DNA of 64,000 bases from a bacterium (GTDB taxonomy: Bacteria; Pseudomonadota; Gammaproteobacteria; Burkholderiales; Thiobacillaceae), in assembly GCA_009772925.1 (NCBI GenBank), contig WOUQ01000001.1, forward strand, positions 1-64,000. Reading direction: 5' to 3'. The position numbers and the translations under genes were made by a program. The notes under the pieces were generated by a model, which was not told where the DNA came from, made no database searches, and saw only the letters and a list, made by a program, of their open reading frames with translations. Of this stretch, positions 50,387-59,502 are shown one piece after another; the stretch's first letter is position 1; each line of letters begins with the position of its first letter.

Positions 50387-50400
50387 GCTCGCTCCGGTCG

Positions 50401-50895
50401 TCAGGTCGGATGGAAACGGTCGCGCGCGGCGGCGCGGCCGAGGGCGAAGGCCTCGTCGTTGAGGCGGTGCAGCTTGGCGGCCAGGCGGGCATGGATGGCA
50501 TCCAGCCAGGCCGCCTCGGGGATGTCGAGCAGGGCCGAGAGGGCGCCCAGCATGGCGACGTTGAAGCTCTTCTTGTTCTTCAGCTTGTCCAGGGGGATGA
50601 CGTCCGGCGCGATCAGCACGCCGTCGGCCTTCAGCACGGGCCGGTTCACCTCCACCTGGGTGGGCTCCAGGACCAGCAAGTAATCCGCCTCGCCGGCCGG
50701 CACCATGGGCGAAAAAACCTTCGCCCCGTAGCGCACGTCGCTGGACACCGAACCGCCGCGCTGGCTCATGCCGTGCAGCTCGCTTTTCTTGACGTCGAAG
50801 CCGGCGCGGAAGACGGCGTCGGCGAGGATGTCCGAGGCGGTGAGGACGCCCTGGCCGCCGAGGCCGCCGAGGACGATGTTGGTGACTTTATGCAT
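50401..50895 (-). CDS. iorB: Indolepyruvate ferredoxin oxidoreductase, beta subunit
   Basis: A 164-residue protein from ATG 50895 (MHKVTNIVLGGLGGQGVLTAS). GGLGGQG and SELHGMSQRGGSVSSDVRYG identify the gamma-type domain of 2-oxoacid:ferredoxin oxidoreductases. With IorA it would turn aryl pyruvates, derived from aromatic amino acids, into arylacetyl-CoA. A REP-like pair fills the spacer to iorA. Confidence 0.93.
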   Translation of the reverse strand: MHKVTNIVLGGLGGQGVLTASDILADAVFRAGFDVKKSELHGMSQRGGSVSSDVRYGAKVFSPMVPAGEADYLLVLEPTQVEVNRPVLKADGVLIAPDVIPLDKLKNKKSFNVAMLGALSALLDIPEAAWLDAIHARLAAKLHRLNDEAFALGRAAARDRFHPT

Positions 50896-50915
50896 GTGTC
50901 GCGTTCCTAGGTTTT

Positions 50916-51016
50916 CTCCCTCTCCCCATGGGAGAGGGCCGCGGTGAGGGAGCCCGGATGGTGGATCCAGGCCGGGTTCCCTCACCCCCAACCCCTCTCC
51001 CGGTGGGAGAGGGGAG
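50916..51016. repeat. Two REP-like palindromes between iorB and iorA
   Basis: CCCTCTCCCCATGGGAGAGG with CCGCGGTGAGGG and, in inverse order, CCCTCACCCCCAACCCCTCT with CCCGGTGGGAGAGGGG, separated by about 27 bases. Confidence 0.85.
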
Positions 51017-51021
51017 TTCGA

Positions 51022-52665
51022 TCAATCCGCCGGCATGGCGGCGCAGGCGTGGCTCATCTTTTCCAGGGCGGCCCGCTCGTAGATGCGGATCTTCGGCGCC
51101 GCCAGCACGCAGGGCTGGCGCACCACCACCAGGGAAGTCTCCGGCTTGTCCAGCAGTTCGCGCAACACCGACTCCAGGCGATGGCCGTCGGCGAAGCGCT
51201 CCAGGCTGAGCACGTTCTGGATGCCCATGGCCTTGCCCAGCGCCTCGAAGTGGATCTTGCCGGTGGGGTCGTGGTTGAGGCTGCGGCCGGTGCCCGGGTG
51301 CTCCTGTAATCCGGTCATGGCGGTGGTGCCGTTGTCGAGGATGATGACCACGTGGCCGGTCTTCGGTGGGTTGTAGACCATCTCGGCGAGGCCGGTGATG
51401 CCCGAATGCACGAAGGTGGAATCGCCGATGACGCTGACCACGCGCTTCGCCTGCTCGTCCGGCAGGCTGTGGCGCAGGCCGAGGCCGACGCCGATGGAGG
51501 CCCCCATGCAGACGCAGGTGTCCATGGCGGAGAAGGGCGGCAGCACGCCCAGGGTGTAGCAGCCGATGTCGCCGGAGACGATGCAGTCCATGTCGCGCAG
51601 CACCTCGAACACGTCGCGGTGCGAGCAGCCCTGGCACAACTCGGGCGGCTTGCCCTTGGGCGGCACGGGTTCCGGCGAGGTGTCGCCGGCGAGGATGCGG
51701 CGCACGCGGTTGACGTTGAGTTCGCCGAAACGGTACATCTCAGGCTTGCCCTCCACCGGGATGCCGGCAGCGCGCAGGGATTCGAGCAGCACCGGATCGC
51801 CTTCCTCCACCACCATCAGGCGCTCGACGCCGGCGGCGAAACGGCGGATGGTCTCGATGGGCAGCGGGTAGCTCATGCCCAGGATGAGGTGGCTGGCTTC
51901 GGGCGCGGCCTCCTGGGCGTGCACGGCGGCGATGCCGCTGCTGACGATGCCCAGATCCTTGTCGCCGGCAACCACCCGGTTCGGTCCCTGCGCCTCGTTC
52001 CAGGCGGCGATTTCCACCATCTTCGCGCGCAGCCGCAGATGCGCCGGCTTGGCGAAGGCGGGGATCATGACGCGCGCCGGCACGTCGCGGCGGAAGCCCG
52101 GCGCGGGCGGCGGCGCCACCTCGGCGCGCGGGCGCACCAGGGTCTTGGAATGGCACACCCGCGTGGTCAGGCGCAGGATCACCGGGATCTTCCAGCGTTC
52201 CGAGAGTTCGAAGGCCAGCAGGGTGTAGTCGTAGGCTTCCTGCGAATCGCACGGCTCCAGCATGGGCGCCACGGCGGCGCGGGCATAGTGGCGGTTGTCC
52301 TGCTCGTTCTGGCTGGAGGCCATGCCGGGGTCGTCGGCGGAGACCACCACCAGGCCGCCGTCGACATCGGTATAGGTGGCCGTGAAGAATGGATCGGCGG
52401 CGACGTTGAGGCCGACGTGCTTCATGGTCACCAGGGCGCGGCCGCCGGCGAAGGCGACACCGATGCCGACCTCCAGCGCGACCTTCTCGTTGGGCGACCA
52501 TTGCGCTCGGCCGCCGATATGGTCGAGGTATTCCAGGATTTCCGTGGAGGGGGTGCCTGGATAGCCGGTGCCGAGGGCGACGCCGGCGTGCAGGGCGGCG
52601 AGGGCGACGGCCTCGTCGCCGTTGAGGAGCTGTGGTTCAGTGGACATGGGTTCACAAGCGGTCAT
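51022..52665 (-). CDS. iorA: Indolepyruvate ferredoxin oxidoreductase, alpha subunit, without ferredoxin tail
   Basis: A 547-residue thiamine-diphosphate enzyme. It contains the N-terminal LNGDEAVALAALHAGVALG and GYPGTPSTEILEYL, the CQGCSHRD segment and the ThDP motif GDSTF...VIILDNGTTAMTG. Archaeal IorA proteins carry a further C-terminal two-cluster ferredoxin domain; this one ends soon after VRQPCVLAAPKIRIYE with no CxxCxxC motif. Electrons must therefore leave through another route. The start at 52665 or an ATG 18 bases inside (MSTEPQL) are both possible. Confidence 0.92.
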   Translation of the reverse strand: MTACEPMSTEPQLLNGDEAVALAALHAGVALGTGYPGTPSTEILEYLDHIGGRAQWSPNEKVALEVGIGVAFAGGRALVTMKHVGLNVAADPFFTATYTDVDGGLVVVSADDPGMASSQNEQDNRHYARAAVAPMLEPCDSQEAYDYTLLAFELSERWKIPVILRLTTRVCHSKTLVRPRAEVAPPPAPGFRRDVPARVMIPAFAKPAHLRLRAKMVEIAAWNEAQGPNRVVAGDKDLGIVSSGIAAVHAQEAAPEASHLILGMSYPLPIETIRRFAAGVERLMVVEEGDPVLLESLRAAGIPVEGKPEMYRFGELNVNRVRRILAGDTSPEPVPPKGKPPELCQGCSHRDVFEVLRDMDCIVSGDIGCYTLGVLPPFSAMDTCVCMGASIGVGLGLRHSLPDEQAKRVVSVIGDSTFVHSGITGLAEMVYNPPKTGHVVIILDNGTTAMTGLQEHPGTGRSLNHDPTGKIHFEALGKAMGIQNVLSLERFADGHRLESVLRELLDKPETSLVVVRQPCVLAAPKIRIYERAALEKMSHACAAMPAD

Positions 52666-52708
52666 GGGAAATCGGGAAGGGTCGGAAGGGTGCGCGCAAG
52701 CGCGGGGC

Positions 52709-54088
52709 TCACCAGGTCAGGTTCACCTCGGCGCGGAAGAACCAGGCGTTGTCGTCATTCGACGAGGCGTAGTAATCGCCCGGCAGGAAATACTCCGCCA
52801 CCAGGTGGCCGGAGATCGTCTTGTCGAACTTCGCGCGGATCCAGCTGGTGAACAGGTGGCCGCGGAAGCTGCCGTCGCAACCGTAATCGAGGGCGCCGAC
52901 CGTGCATGTTTTTTCATCAGCGAACAGGGCGTGCCAGTCCAGACTGAGATTGGCCTTGGCATGTACCTGGGCGGTCCAGCCCAGGTTGAGGCGATGCAGG
53001 TTGGTGATTTCGCCGATGCGGCTCTCGGCGGCATAGGTATAGATGATCAGCTCGCTCCATTGCGGCCAGCGTCCCCACAGGGGGTCGAAAGCCTCGTTGT
53101 CGGAGGTGTCCGGGTCGTCGCCGGAGAGGAATTCGTAGCCGAGGTGGGCGCGCTGCTTCCAGTCACCGCCGAAGTCGCGGGTCAGGCGTCCGTTGAAGCC
53201 CCAGGCACGCAGGTCGCGATCGGAGATGGTGCCGCCGCTGGCATTGCGAGTTTCGCGCCGGCCCCATTGGTAAGCGGCCTCGGCGCGCAGGCTCCAGCGC
53301 TCGGCGAACCTGCTTTCGACGCGGCCGCCGACGGCGTGGGTATGGCCGTCGTCGGCGAAGGAACGGGCGGCGGCGCCGTTGTTGTACCAGCGCGGCGGCG
53401 CTTCGCCCCTGGAGGCATCGTTGTCCTTGTACATGTAGAAGCCATCGATGCTGGTATCAGGGTTCCACTTGTGGCGGGCGTAGAGGATCAGGCCCTGCTC
53501 GTCCTGCTCGATCTGGTCCTCGTCTTTGTTGTTGAGCACCAGGGTGGACTTGGCGTCGTTGTCGACGAGGATCAGGTCGAGGCTGGTGTCGCCGCGGCTA
53601 TAGGTGGCGCGCAGGGCATCGAAGTAGATGGTACGGGAACCGTCGAAGGGGGTGCCGTCCAGCACCAGCCAGCCGTTGCCGAGGATGATGTCCTGGCGGC
53701 CCAGCTTCAGCGACAGCGGCAGGCCGCCGAGCCGATCGGCCTGCAGATACAGGCTGTCGAACATCAGCGCGCCGTTGTAGGTGTCGTCGTGCGGGGTGGT
53801 GGCGGGCAGGTCGAGGGTGGAGTAATGCCGGCCTTCCCACATCAGGCGGCCATGGGCCTTGATGTTTTCCGCCGGCGCGGCCTGTCCCCAGGCGCGGGCG
53901 CGGTAGCGCTGGAAGCTGCGTTTGTGATCGTCGTTGGTGCTGTCGAGCCAGATGGCGTTGTCGAACATCTCCTGGCGCAGGCGCAGGTCGGCGCCACCGC
54001 TGAACACCGGGGCGGGATCGGCGGCGCTCGCCAGGCCAGCGCAGAGAGCCAGGAACAGCAGGCCGCATGCGCGGGGATCAGAGTTCAT
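52709..54088 (-). CDS. Outer-membrane alginate-export-family porin
   Basis: A 459-residue protein with signal peptide (CGLLFLALCAGLASAADP). It alternates amphipathic strands throughout and ends with the aromatic-terminal strand FFRAEVNLTW. LRLRQEMFDNAIWLDS and LKLGRQDIILGNGWLVLDG are features of the AlgE/alginate export family. Its start overlaps the small accessory gene by 11 bases. Between an aromatic-acid symporter and catabolic genes it is best read as an uptake channel for the pathway substrate. Confidence 0.85.
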   Translation of the reverse strand: MNSDPRACGLLFLALCAGLASAADPAPVFSGGADLRLRQEMFDNAIWLDSTNDDHKRSFQRYRARAWGQAAPAENIKAHGRLMWEGRHYSTLDLPATTPHDDTYNGALMFDSLYLQADRLGGLPLSLKLGRQDIILGNGWLVLDGTPFDGSRTIYFDALRATYSRGDTSLDLILVDNDAKSTLVLNNKDEDQIEQDEQGLILYARHKWNPDTSIDGFYMYKDNDASRGEAPPRWYNNGAAARSFADDGHTHAVGGRVESRFAERWSLRAEAAYQWGRRETRNASGGTISDRDLRAWGFNGRLTRDFGGDWKQRAHLGYEFLSGDDPDTSDNEAFDPLWGRWPQWSELIIYTYAAESRIGEITNLHRLNLGWTAQVHAKANLSLDWHALFADEKTCTVGALDYGCDGSFRGHLFTSWIRAKFDKTISGHLVAEYFLPGDYYASSNDDNAWFFRAEVNLTW

Positions 54089-54248
54089 CTTCCACCTTCT
54101 TTTCTTCGCGCGCCCAGCGGCGGTCCTCGCTGCTTACCGTGTCGCTGGCGCGATTGCGGCGGACCAGGCCGTAGACGACGGACAGGGCGGCGGCGCCCAG
54201 GCAGGCCAGGTAGGCCAGCCAGATCAGGTGATCCTCGATGCCGAGCAT
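54078..54248 (-). CDS. Symporter small accessory protein (56 residues)
   Basis: A 56-residue membrane protein, MLGIEDHLIWLAYLACLG at the start, then AALSVVYGLVRRN and a charged tail (WAREEKKVEDEL). One helix spans about residues 8-28. The ATG at 54248 is 9 bases after the symporter stop, and the end overlaps the porin start by 11 bases. Small proteins of this type accompany certain sodium:solute symporters and may stabilise them. Confidence 0.75.
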   Translation of the reverse strand: MLGIEDHLIWLAYLACLGAAALSVVYGLVRRNRASDTVSSEDRRWAREEKKVEDEL

Positions 54249-54257
54249 GGCGATTCC

Positions 54258-56096
54258 TCAGCGGGTCTTTTCGGGAAAGCAGCGCGCCAGATGGGCGGCA
54301 TCCGGTGGCCGGGTGAAGGCGCTGACCACGATCAGGGTCAGGATGGACAGGGGCAGGGCGACGATGATGGGATCCACCGAGGGCCAGTTGAGGCGGTCCT
54401 CGACCAGGCTGCTCTTGCCGTCGGTGACCAGCTTGACCAAGCCGATGGCGCCGGCCTCGCGCGCCTTGATGAACAGCAGCCAGAACAGCGACACGGCGAA
54501 ACCCACCAGCATGGAGGCGGCGGCGCCGGCGCGCGTGATGCGCCGGCTGAACAGGCCGCCGATGTAGGCGGGCAGGAAGGTGGCGGCGCACAGGCCGAAG
54601 AAGATGGCGGTGAAACGGGCGATGACGTATTCGTCGCGCACCGTGTAGGCCAGGGTCACCGAGACCAGCAGGCCGACCAGGATGGCGACGCGCACCACCT
54701 TCAGGCTGGGCTGGCCGTCGCCGGATTTGCCGAAGAACTGCTCCCACAGGTCGCGCCCGGCCGCGGTGCCGAGGGTGTGGAACTGGCCGGACATGGTGCT
54801 CATGGCCGCCGACAGCAGGGTCAGGAAGAAGACCAGGCCGAACCAGCGCGGCAGGGCCTGGGTGATGTAGGTGGGAATGATCTCGTCAGCCTGGCCCTTG
54901 GCGTAGACCACGGATATGGAGCGGCCGCTGACCTTCTCGAAGGGCTGGCCGTGGATGTCGATGGCGGGTTCGCGCGCGGTGACGGCCACCGGTGCCAGGC
55001 TCGGCTTGCCGGTCTTTGGATTCATCACCGCCTCCCAGCGGCCCGGCGAGATTTCCTTCATGACGTGGATGACGGCGCGCTCCGGCTCGGCGCTGATCGC
55101 CTTGACCAGCTTGCCGGAGAGCGGCGCGCCGTTCTGCATGAACCAGGCGTTGGACAGGCTGCCCACCACGAAGGGCGTGCCGGTCATGAGGACGATGAAC
55201 AGGGCGCCGGTGGGCACGGCGCGGTCCAGTTCGCGCCGGCTGCGCACGGTCATGAAGCGCACGATCAGTTGCGGCTGCGCCAGCACGCCGATACCCACGC
55301 CGAGGATGATGGCGGTGACGACGGTCCACCACAGCTCGTAATTCTTCGCCCCCCAGCCGAATTCGGGCATGGCGGTCCAGCCCTGGTGGCCCATCTCCTT
55401 CAACGGCCCCGGCACCATGTCGGCCATGCCGGTGAGGGTCTGGTGCGCCTGGGTGACGCCGCCCAGGCTGTGGTAGGTGAACCAGAGCAGGAACAGCATG
55501 CCCAGGATCATGATGATGCCTTGCAGGGTGTCGGTGTACATCACCGCCTTGAGGCCGCCGGTGATGACGTAGGCGGCGGTGATCAGGCTGAAGATGAGCA
55601 GGGCTGCCTCGAAGGAGATGCCGAACTGGGCGGCGGCGAAGACGCTGCCACCGGTCATCACGGCGGCGATGTAGAGGGGCATGAACAGGAAGATGAGGCC
55701 GCCGGCGAAGATCTGGATGCCCCTGCTCTGATAGCGCAGGCCGAGCAGTTCCGGGAAGGTGTGGGCGCCGAGATGGTGGCCGATGCGCCGGGTCGGCTCG
55801 CCCAGCACCGTGAAGGCGATGAAGATGCCGACGCCGATGTTGAGGAAGGTGAGCCACAGCAGGCTCATGCCGAACATCCCGGCAACGCCGCCGAAACCGA
55901 CGATGGCGGCGGTGGAGATGAAGGTGGCGCCGTAGGAAACGGCCATGATGATGGGATGCGCGCCACGCCCGGCGAGCAGGAAGTCGGAGGCCGACTTGGT
56001 GCCCTTCCAGCCCAGCCAGCCGAGATAGCCTGTCGCCGTGAGATAGAGCAGGATGACGACGATGTCGATCCAGTCGAGAGCGGTCTGGGCGGGCAT
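54258..56096 (-). CDS. Sodium:solute symporter (SSS family)
   Basis: A 612-residue transporter with about 13 helices, beginning ALDWIDIVVILLYLTATGYL. Family features include GATFISTAAIVGFGG, ITGGLKAVMYTDTLQG and LLSAAMSTMSGQFHTLGTAAGRD. A large non-membrane insertion of about 100 residues (from near AVIHVMKEISPGRWE to EIIPTYITQAL) is unusual compared with ActP or PutP. As first gene of the arylacetate operon it probably imports an aromatic acid or short carboxylate. Confidence 0.92.
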   Translation of the reverse strand: MPAQTALDWIDIVVILLYLTATGYLGWLGWKGTKSASDFLLAGRGAHPIIMAVSYGATFISTAAIVGFGGVAGMFGMSLLWLTFLNIGVGIFIAFTVLGEPTRRIGHHLGAHTFPELLGLRYQSRGIQIFAGGLIFLFMPLYIAAVMTGGSVFAAAQFGISFEAALLIFSLITAAYVITGGLKAVMYTDTLQGIIMILGMLFLLWFTYHSLGGVTQAHQTLTGMADMVPGPLKEMGHQGWTAMPEFGWGAKNYELWWTVVTAIILGVGIGVLAQPQLIVRFMTVRSRRELDRAVPTGALFIVLMTGTPFVVGSLSNAWFMQNGAPLSGKLVKAISAEPERAVIHVMKEISPGRWEAVMNPKTGKPSLAPVAVTAREPAIDIHGQPFEKVSGRSISVVYAKGQADEIIPTYITQALPRWFGLVFFLTLLSAAMSTMSGQFHTLGTAAGRDLWEQFFGKSGDGQPSLKVVRVAILVGLLVSVTLAYTVRDEYVIARFTAIFFGLCAATFLPAYIGGLFSRRITRAGAAASMLVGFAVSLFWLLFIKAREAGAIGLVKLVTDGKSSLVEDRLNWPSVDPIIVALPLSILTLIVVSAFTRPPDAAHLARCFPEKTR

Positions 56097-56220
56097 GATG
56101 GCTGATGTCCGGGCAACGAAGATATCAGGATAGAACTATCTTCTTATTTTTGCGGTGCGACAAGATTGATCTGCGGCAAGCCGGGGCAAATAATCCGCCG
56201 TCATCAGCAAGGATCCCATC

Positions 56221-56586
56221 ATGGAAAGCTTCAAGGTCGTACGCCCGGAACACCTCAACCACTATGGCTACCTGTTCGGCGGCTTCCTGCTGAAATGGGT
56301 GGACGAGATCTCCTGGATCGCCGCCAGCCGCGACTATCCAGGCTGCCGTTTCGTCACCGTCGCCATGGACAAGGTGGAATTCCGCAGCAGCGTGCACCAG
56401 GGCACCGTGCTGCGCTTCAAGGCGCGGCGCGCGCGGGTCGGCGGCACCTCGGTACAGTACACGGTGAAGGTCTATGCCGACGATCTGGAGACCGGCGCCG
56501 AGGAGGCCATCTTTTCCACGCACGTGAGCTTCGTCTGCCTCGACGGACAGGGGGAGAAGAAAGCCCTGCCGGTTGCCGACGCCTGA
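56221..56586 (+). CDS. Acyl-CoA thioesterase (YciA-like hotdog)
   Basis: A 121-residue hotdog protein with [19 protein letters not shown] (the N-x4-FGG-D pattern of YciA/BFIT thioesterases) and [18 protein letters not shown]. It hydrolyses acyl-CoA esters; chain preference cannot be told. It is divergent from the symporter operon, with 124 bases between them, and may use a shared regulatory region. AAGGA precedes the ATG. Confidence 0.88.
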   Translation: MESFKVVRPEHLNHYGYLFGGFLLKWVDEISWIAASRDYPGCRFVTVAMDKVEFRSSVHQGTVLRFKARRARVGGTSVQYTVKVYADDLETGAEEAIFSTHVSFVCLDGQGEKKALPVADA

Positions 56587-56633
56587 GCGGCCATGGTGTA
56601 TCTTCCCGCGGGCCGCATGCCGCCGTCGCCGAG

Positions 56634-57164
56634 ATGCTGAAAAAACTGCTGCCCTTCCTGCTCGCCTTCGTCCTGCCCCTGGTGCTGATCTATGCCTGGT
56701 GGGGCGGCTTCAATTCGGCGCGGATCGAGGAAACCACGGCCGGCCCCTACACCTACGCCTATCTGGAACAGAAGGGCGATTACGCCAAGCTGCCGGAACT
56801 GGCGGTGAAGGCCCGCCAGGCGCTGGAAGCCGGCGGGCTGAGCGCGGGTACGCCGATCACCGTGCTGTATTCCAATCCCGATCTGGTCGACCCGCCCGAG
56901 CGCCTGGCGCGCGCGGGCTTCCTGGTGCCGGCGGACAGCCAGGTCGGCGGCGGCCTGCGCATCGACACCATTCCCGCCCGGCGTGTGCTTTCCGTGCAGG
57001 TGCGGGCGGGCAGCCTGCTCGCCCCGAGCAAGGCCTACCTGGCCCTGGACCGCTACCTGCAGGAGCGCGGCCGCGGCATCCACATGCCCACCGTCGAACT
57101 CTATGCCCCCGCCGAGAGCCGGCTGCGCATGGGTCTGCTCACCGTGGAGATGGAATGGCGCTGA
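56634..57164 (+). CDS. Membrane-anchored GyrI-like domain protein
   Basis: A 176-residue protein with an N-terminal membrane helix (LLPFLLAFVLPLVLIYAWW) and a GyrI/SOUL-like small-molecule-binding domain (GPYTYAYLEQKGDYAKLPELA, RVLSVQVRAGSLLAPSKAY). It starts at ATG 56634 and is 47 bases after the thioesterase. GyrI-like domains bind hydrophobic or amphipathic ligands; in this context the ligand is unknown. Confidence 0.8.
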   Translation: MLKKLLPFLLAFVLPLVLIYAWWGGFNSARIEETTAGPYTYAYLEQKGDYAKLPELAVKARQALEAGGLSAGTPITVLYSNPDLVDPPERLARAGFLVPADSQVGGGLRIDTIPARRVLSVQVRAGSLLAPSKAYLALDRYLQERGRGIHMPTVELYAPAESRLRMGLLTVEMEWR

Positions 57165-57219
57165 GGCGGGCGCCCGTGAGCGTCCCGGCCCGGTCGAGCG
57201 GCGACGGAAAGCCGAGCCG

Positions 57220-58128
57220 GTGAGCCTGTTCGCCCTGCTTGCCGCCCTCGGCCTGGAGCACTGGCGTCCGGAGCGCCCGGACGGACCCCGGCAGTGGGCC
57301 GGGGAATGGCTGGCGCGCCTGCTCGACAACCTGAATGCCGGTGGCGAGCAGCACGGCGTCCTCGCCTGGACCCTGGGCGTCCTGCTGCCAGCCCTGGCGG
57401 TGGCCCTGGCGGGCTGGGCGCTGGCGGGTGTGTGGACTCCCCTGGCCTGGGTCTATGGCGCCGCCGTGCTGTATTTCTGCCTCGGTTTCAGGAGTGCCTC
57501 ATACCTCGCCGCCGGAGTGTTCAAGGCCCTGCGCGCCGACGAACTCGAGACTGCGCGCGCGCAACTGAGCGCATGGCGACCCGGCCAGCCGGCGGGCGCC
57601 GATGCCGACACCCTGATGCGCCAGACCCTGGAGGAGATCCTGCGGCAGTCGCTGATCCGCCTGTTCGGCGTGGTGTTCTGGTTTCTCCTGCTCGGGCCGG
57701 CCGGCGCCGTGCTCTACCTGCTCACCCGCCTGGCGCGCGACCGCTGGCAGGCCGAGCCGGAGTTCGCCCGATTCGCCCGCCGCGTCGCCCACTGGCTGGA
57801 CTGGCTGCCGGCGCGTCTGCTTGCCTTCAGCTTCGCCATCGTCGGCAACTTCCAGGATGCCCAGGCCTGCTGGCGCACCCAGGCCGCAAGCTGGGGCGAG
57901 GCGGGCGACGGCATCGTGCTGGCCGCCGGCGCCGGCGCCCTCGGCCTGCGTCTGGGCGGCGACGCGCGCCTGCCCGGCGGCGAACTGCCGCGCCCGCCGC
58001 TGGGACCGGACGAACCGCAGGGCATGGCGCCTGGTCCGGATTCCCTGGATGCCGTGGTGGCCCTGGTCTGGCGCGCCGCCCTGCTCTGGGTGGCGGTGCT
58101 GGGGCTGCTCTGGCTGGGCAGCCTGTAA
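57220..58128 (+). CDS. CobD/CbiB-like membrane protein
   Basis: A 302-residue integral membrane protein from GTG 57220 (SLFALLAALGLEHWRP). Helices include WTLGVLLPALAVALAGWAL and LFGVVFWFLLLGPAGAVLYLL. The pattern is that of the CobD/CbiB/AmpE superfamily (the LGPAG segment and the SFAIVGNFQDA region). Beta-proteobacterial relatives are annotated CobD/CbiB family. Whether it amidates cobyric acid or is an AmpE-like regulator is unclear; the local presence of a B12-dependent regulator makes the first attractive but unproven. Confidence 0.78.
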   Translation: MSLFALLAALGLEHWRPERPDGPRQWAGEWLARLLDNLNAGGEQHGVLAWTLGVLLPALAVALAGWALAGVWTPLAWVYGAAVLYFCLGFRSASYLAAGVFKALRADELETARAQLSAWRPGQPAGADADTLMRQTLEEILRQSLIRLFGVVFWFLLLGPAGAVLYLLTRLARDRWQAEPEFARFARRVAHWLDWLPARLLAFSFAIVGNFQDAQACWRTQAASWGEAGDGIVLAAGAGALGLRLGGDARLPGGELPRPPLGPDEPQGMAPGPDSLDAVVALVWRAALLWVAVLGLLWLGSL

Positions 58129-58134
58129 CGCCGC

Positions 58135-59367
58135 ATGCTCAACGTCCTCTGGATCGGCTTCTTCGCCATCGCTTTCGTCGCCGCGGTGCTGCAATACCTG
58201 GGCGGTGACGCGGCCATCTTTGGCGCGGTGATGAAGGCGGCCTTCGATTCCGCCAAGACCGCTTTCGAGGTGGCCCTGGGCCTGACCGGCGTCATGTGCC
58301 TGTGGCTGGGGGTGATGAAGGTGGGCGAGCGGGCGGGCTTCCTCGACCTGGTGGGGCGCGGGCTCGGGCCGCTGTTCGCGCGCCTGTTCCCCGACGTGCC
58401 GCGCGGCCACCCGGCGCTGGGCTCCATCACCATGAACATGTCGGCCAACGTGCTCGGCCTGGACAATGCGGCCACGCCCATGGGTCTCAAGGCGATGAAG
58501 GAATTGCAGGACCTGAACCCCGACAAGGACACGGCGAGCAACGCGCAAATCCTGTTCCTGGTGCTCAACGCCTCCTCGGTGACCCTGCTGCCGGTGACCA
58601 TCTTCACCTACCGGGCGCAGCTGGGGGCGGCGGACCCCACCGACGTCTTCATTCCCATCCTCATGGCCACCTATGCCTCCACCCTGGCGGGTTTTTTGTT
58701 CGTGGCGTCGGTGCAGAGGATCCGCCTGGACGCGGTGGTGCTGGCCTGGCTCGCCGGCGTCACGGCGGTGGTGGGCGGCCTGGCCTGGCATTTCTCGAGG
58801 ATGCCGGCGGCGGAGATGACGGCCAGTTCCTCCACCCTGTCCAACTTCCTGCTGCTCGCCCTGGTACTGGTGTTCCTGCTGGGCGCGGCGTGGAAGCGGG
58901 TGAATGCCTACGAGGCCTTCATCGACGGCGCCAAGGAGGGCTTCCAGACCGCGGTGACCATCATTCCCTACCTGGTGGCCATGCTGGTGGCCATCGGCAT
59001 GCTGCGCGCCAGCGGCGCCCTGCCGGCCTTCGTCGAAGCGGTGCGCGGCGCGGTCGCGGCCCTGGGCTTCGACACCGCCTGGGTGGATGCCCTGCCCACC
59101 ATGCTGATGAAACCCCTGTCCGGTTCCGGCGCCCGCGCCATGATGGTGGAAACCATGCAGGCCCAGGGCGCCGACAGCTTCGCCGGCCGGCTCGCCAGCA
59201 TCGTCCAGGGCAGCACCGAGACCACTTTCTACGTGCTGGCGGTGTATTTCGGCGCGGTGGGCATCAAGCGCGTACGCCATGCCGTCGCCGGCGGCCTGGT
59301 GGCGGACGCGGCCGGCTTCGCGGCGGCGGTGGCGGCGGGGTATCTGTTCTTCGCCCACGTTGCCTGA
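58135..59367 (+). CDS. SpmA-SpmB-like nucleoside recognition (Gate domain) fusion protein
   Basis: A 410-residue membrane protein in which SpmA-like (about 1-210, with MNMSANVLGLDNAATPMGLK) and SpmB-like (about 240-410, with MLMKPLSGSGARAMMVE and IVQGSTETTFYVLAVYFG) halves are fused. In Bacillus these are separate spore-maturation proteins; in non-sporing bacteria the fused form is widespread and of unknown transport role. It starts 6 bases after the CobD/CbiB-like gene. Confidence 0.9.
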   Translation: MLNVLWIGFFAIAFVAAVLQYLGGDAAIFGAVMKAAFDSAKTAFEVALGLTGVMCLWLGVMKVGERAGFLDLVGRGLGPLFARLFPDVPRGHPALGSITMNMSANVLGLDNAATPMGLKAMKELQDLNPDKDTASNAQILFLVLNASSVTLLPVTIFTYRAQLGAADPTDVFIPILMATYASTLAGFLFVASVQRIRLDAVVLAWLAGVTAVVGGLAWHFSRMPAAEMTASSSTLSNFLLLALVLVFLLGAAWKRVNAYEAFIDGAKEGFQTAVTIIPYLVAMLVAIGMLRASGALPAFVEAVRGAVAALGFDTAWVDALPTMLMKPLSGSGARAMMVETMQAQGADSFAGRLASIVQGSTETTFYVLAVYFGAVGIKRVRHAVAGGLVADAAGFAAAVAAGYLFFAHVA

Positions 59368-59423
59368 CAGGGTGGTTCCCGGGCCCCGGCGGGGTTCCAG
59401 TCAAGAGTTGCCGGTTTTTGCCG

Positions 59424-59450
59424 TAAATCTCGGTGCTTCCCCGCCGTCGC
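59424..59450 (+). promoter_or_regulatory. Sigma-28 (FliA)-type promoter of chemoreceptor
   Basis: TAAA (59424-59427), exactly 15 bases, then GCCGTCGC (59443-59450) match the TAAA-N15-GCCGATAA consensus in both core elements. It lies about 50 bases before the chemoreceptor start. Confidence 0.65.
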
Positions 59451-59502
59451 CGAGACGCGATGAGTCGGGATTCACTCAACCTCGGATGCAAAGGAAGGCG
59501 TC

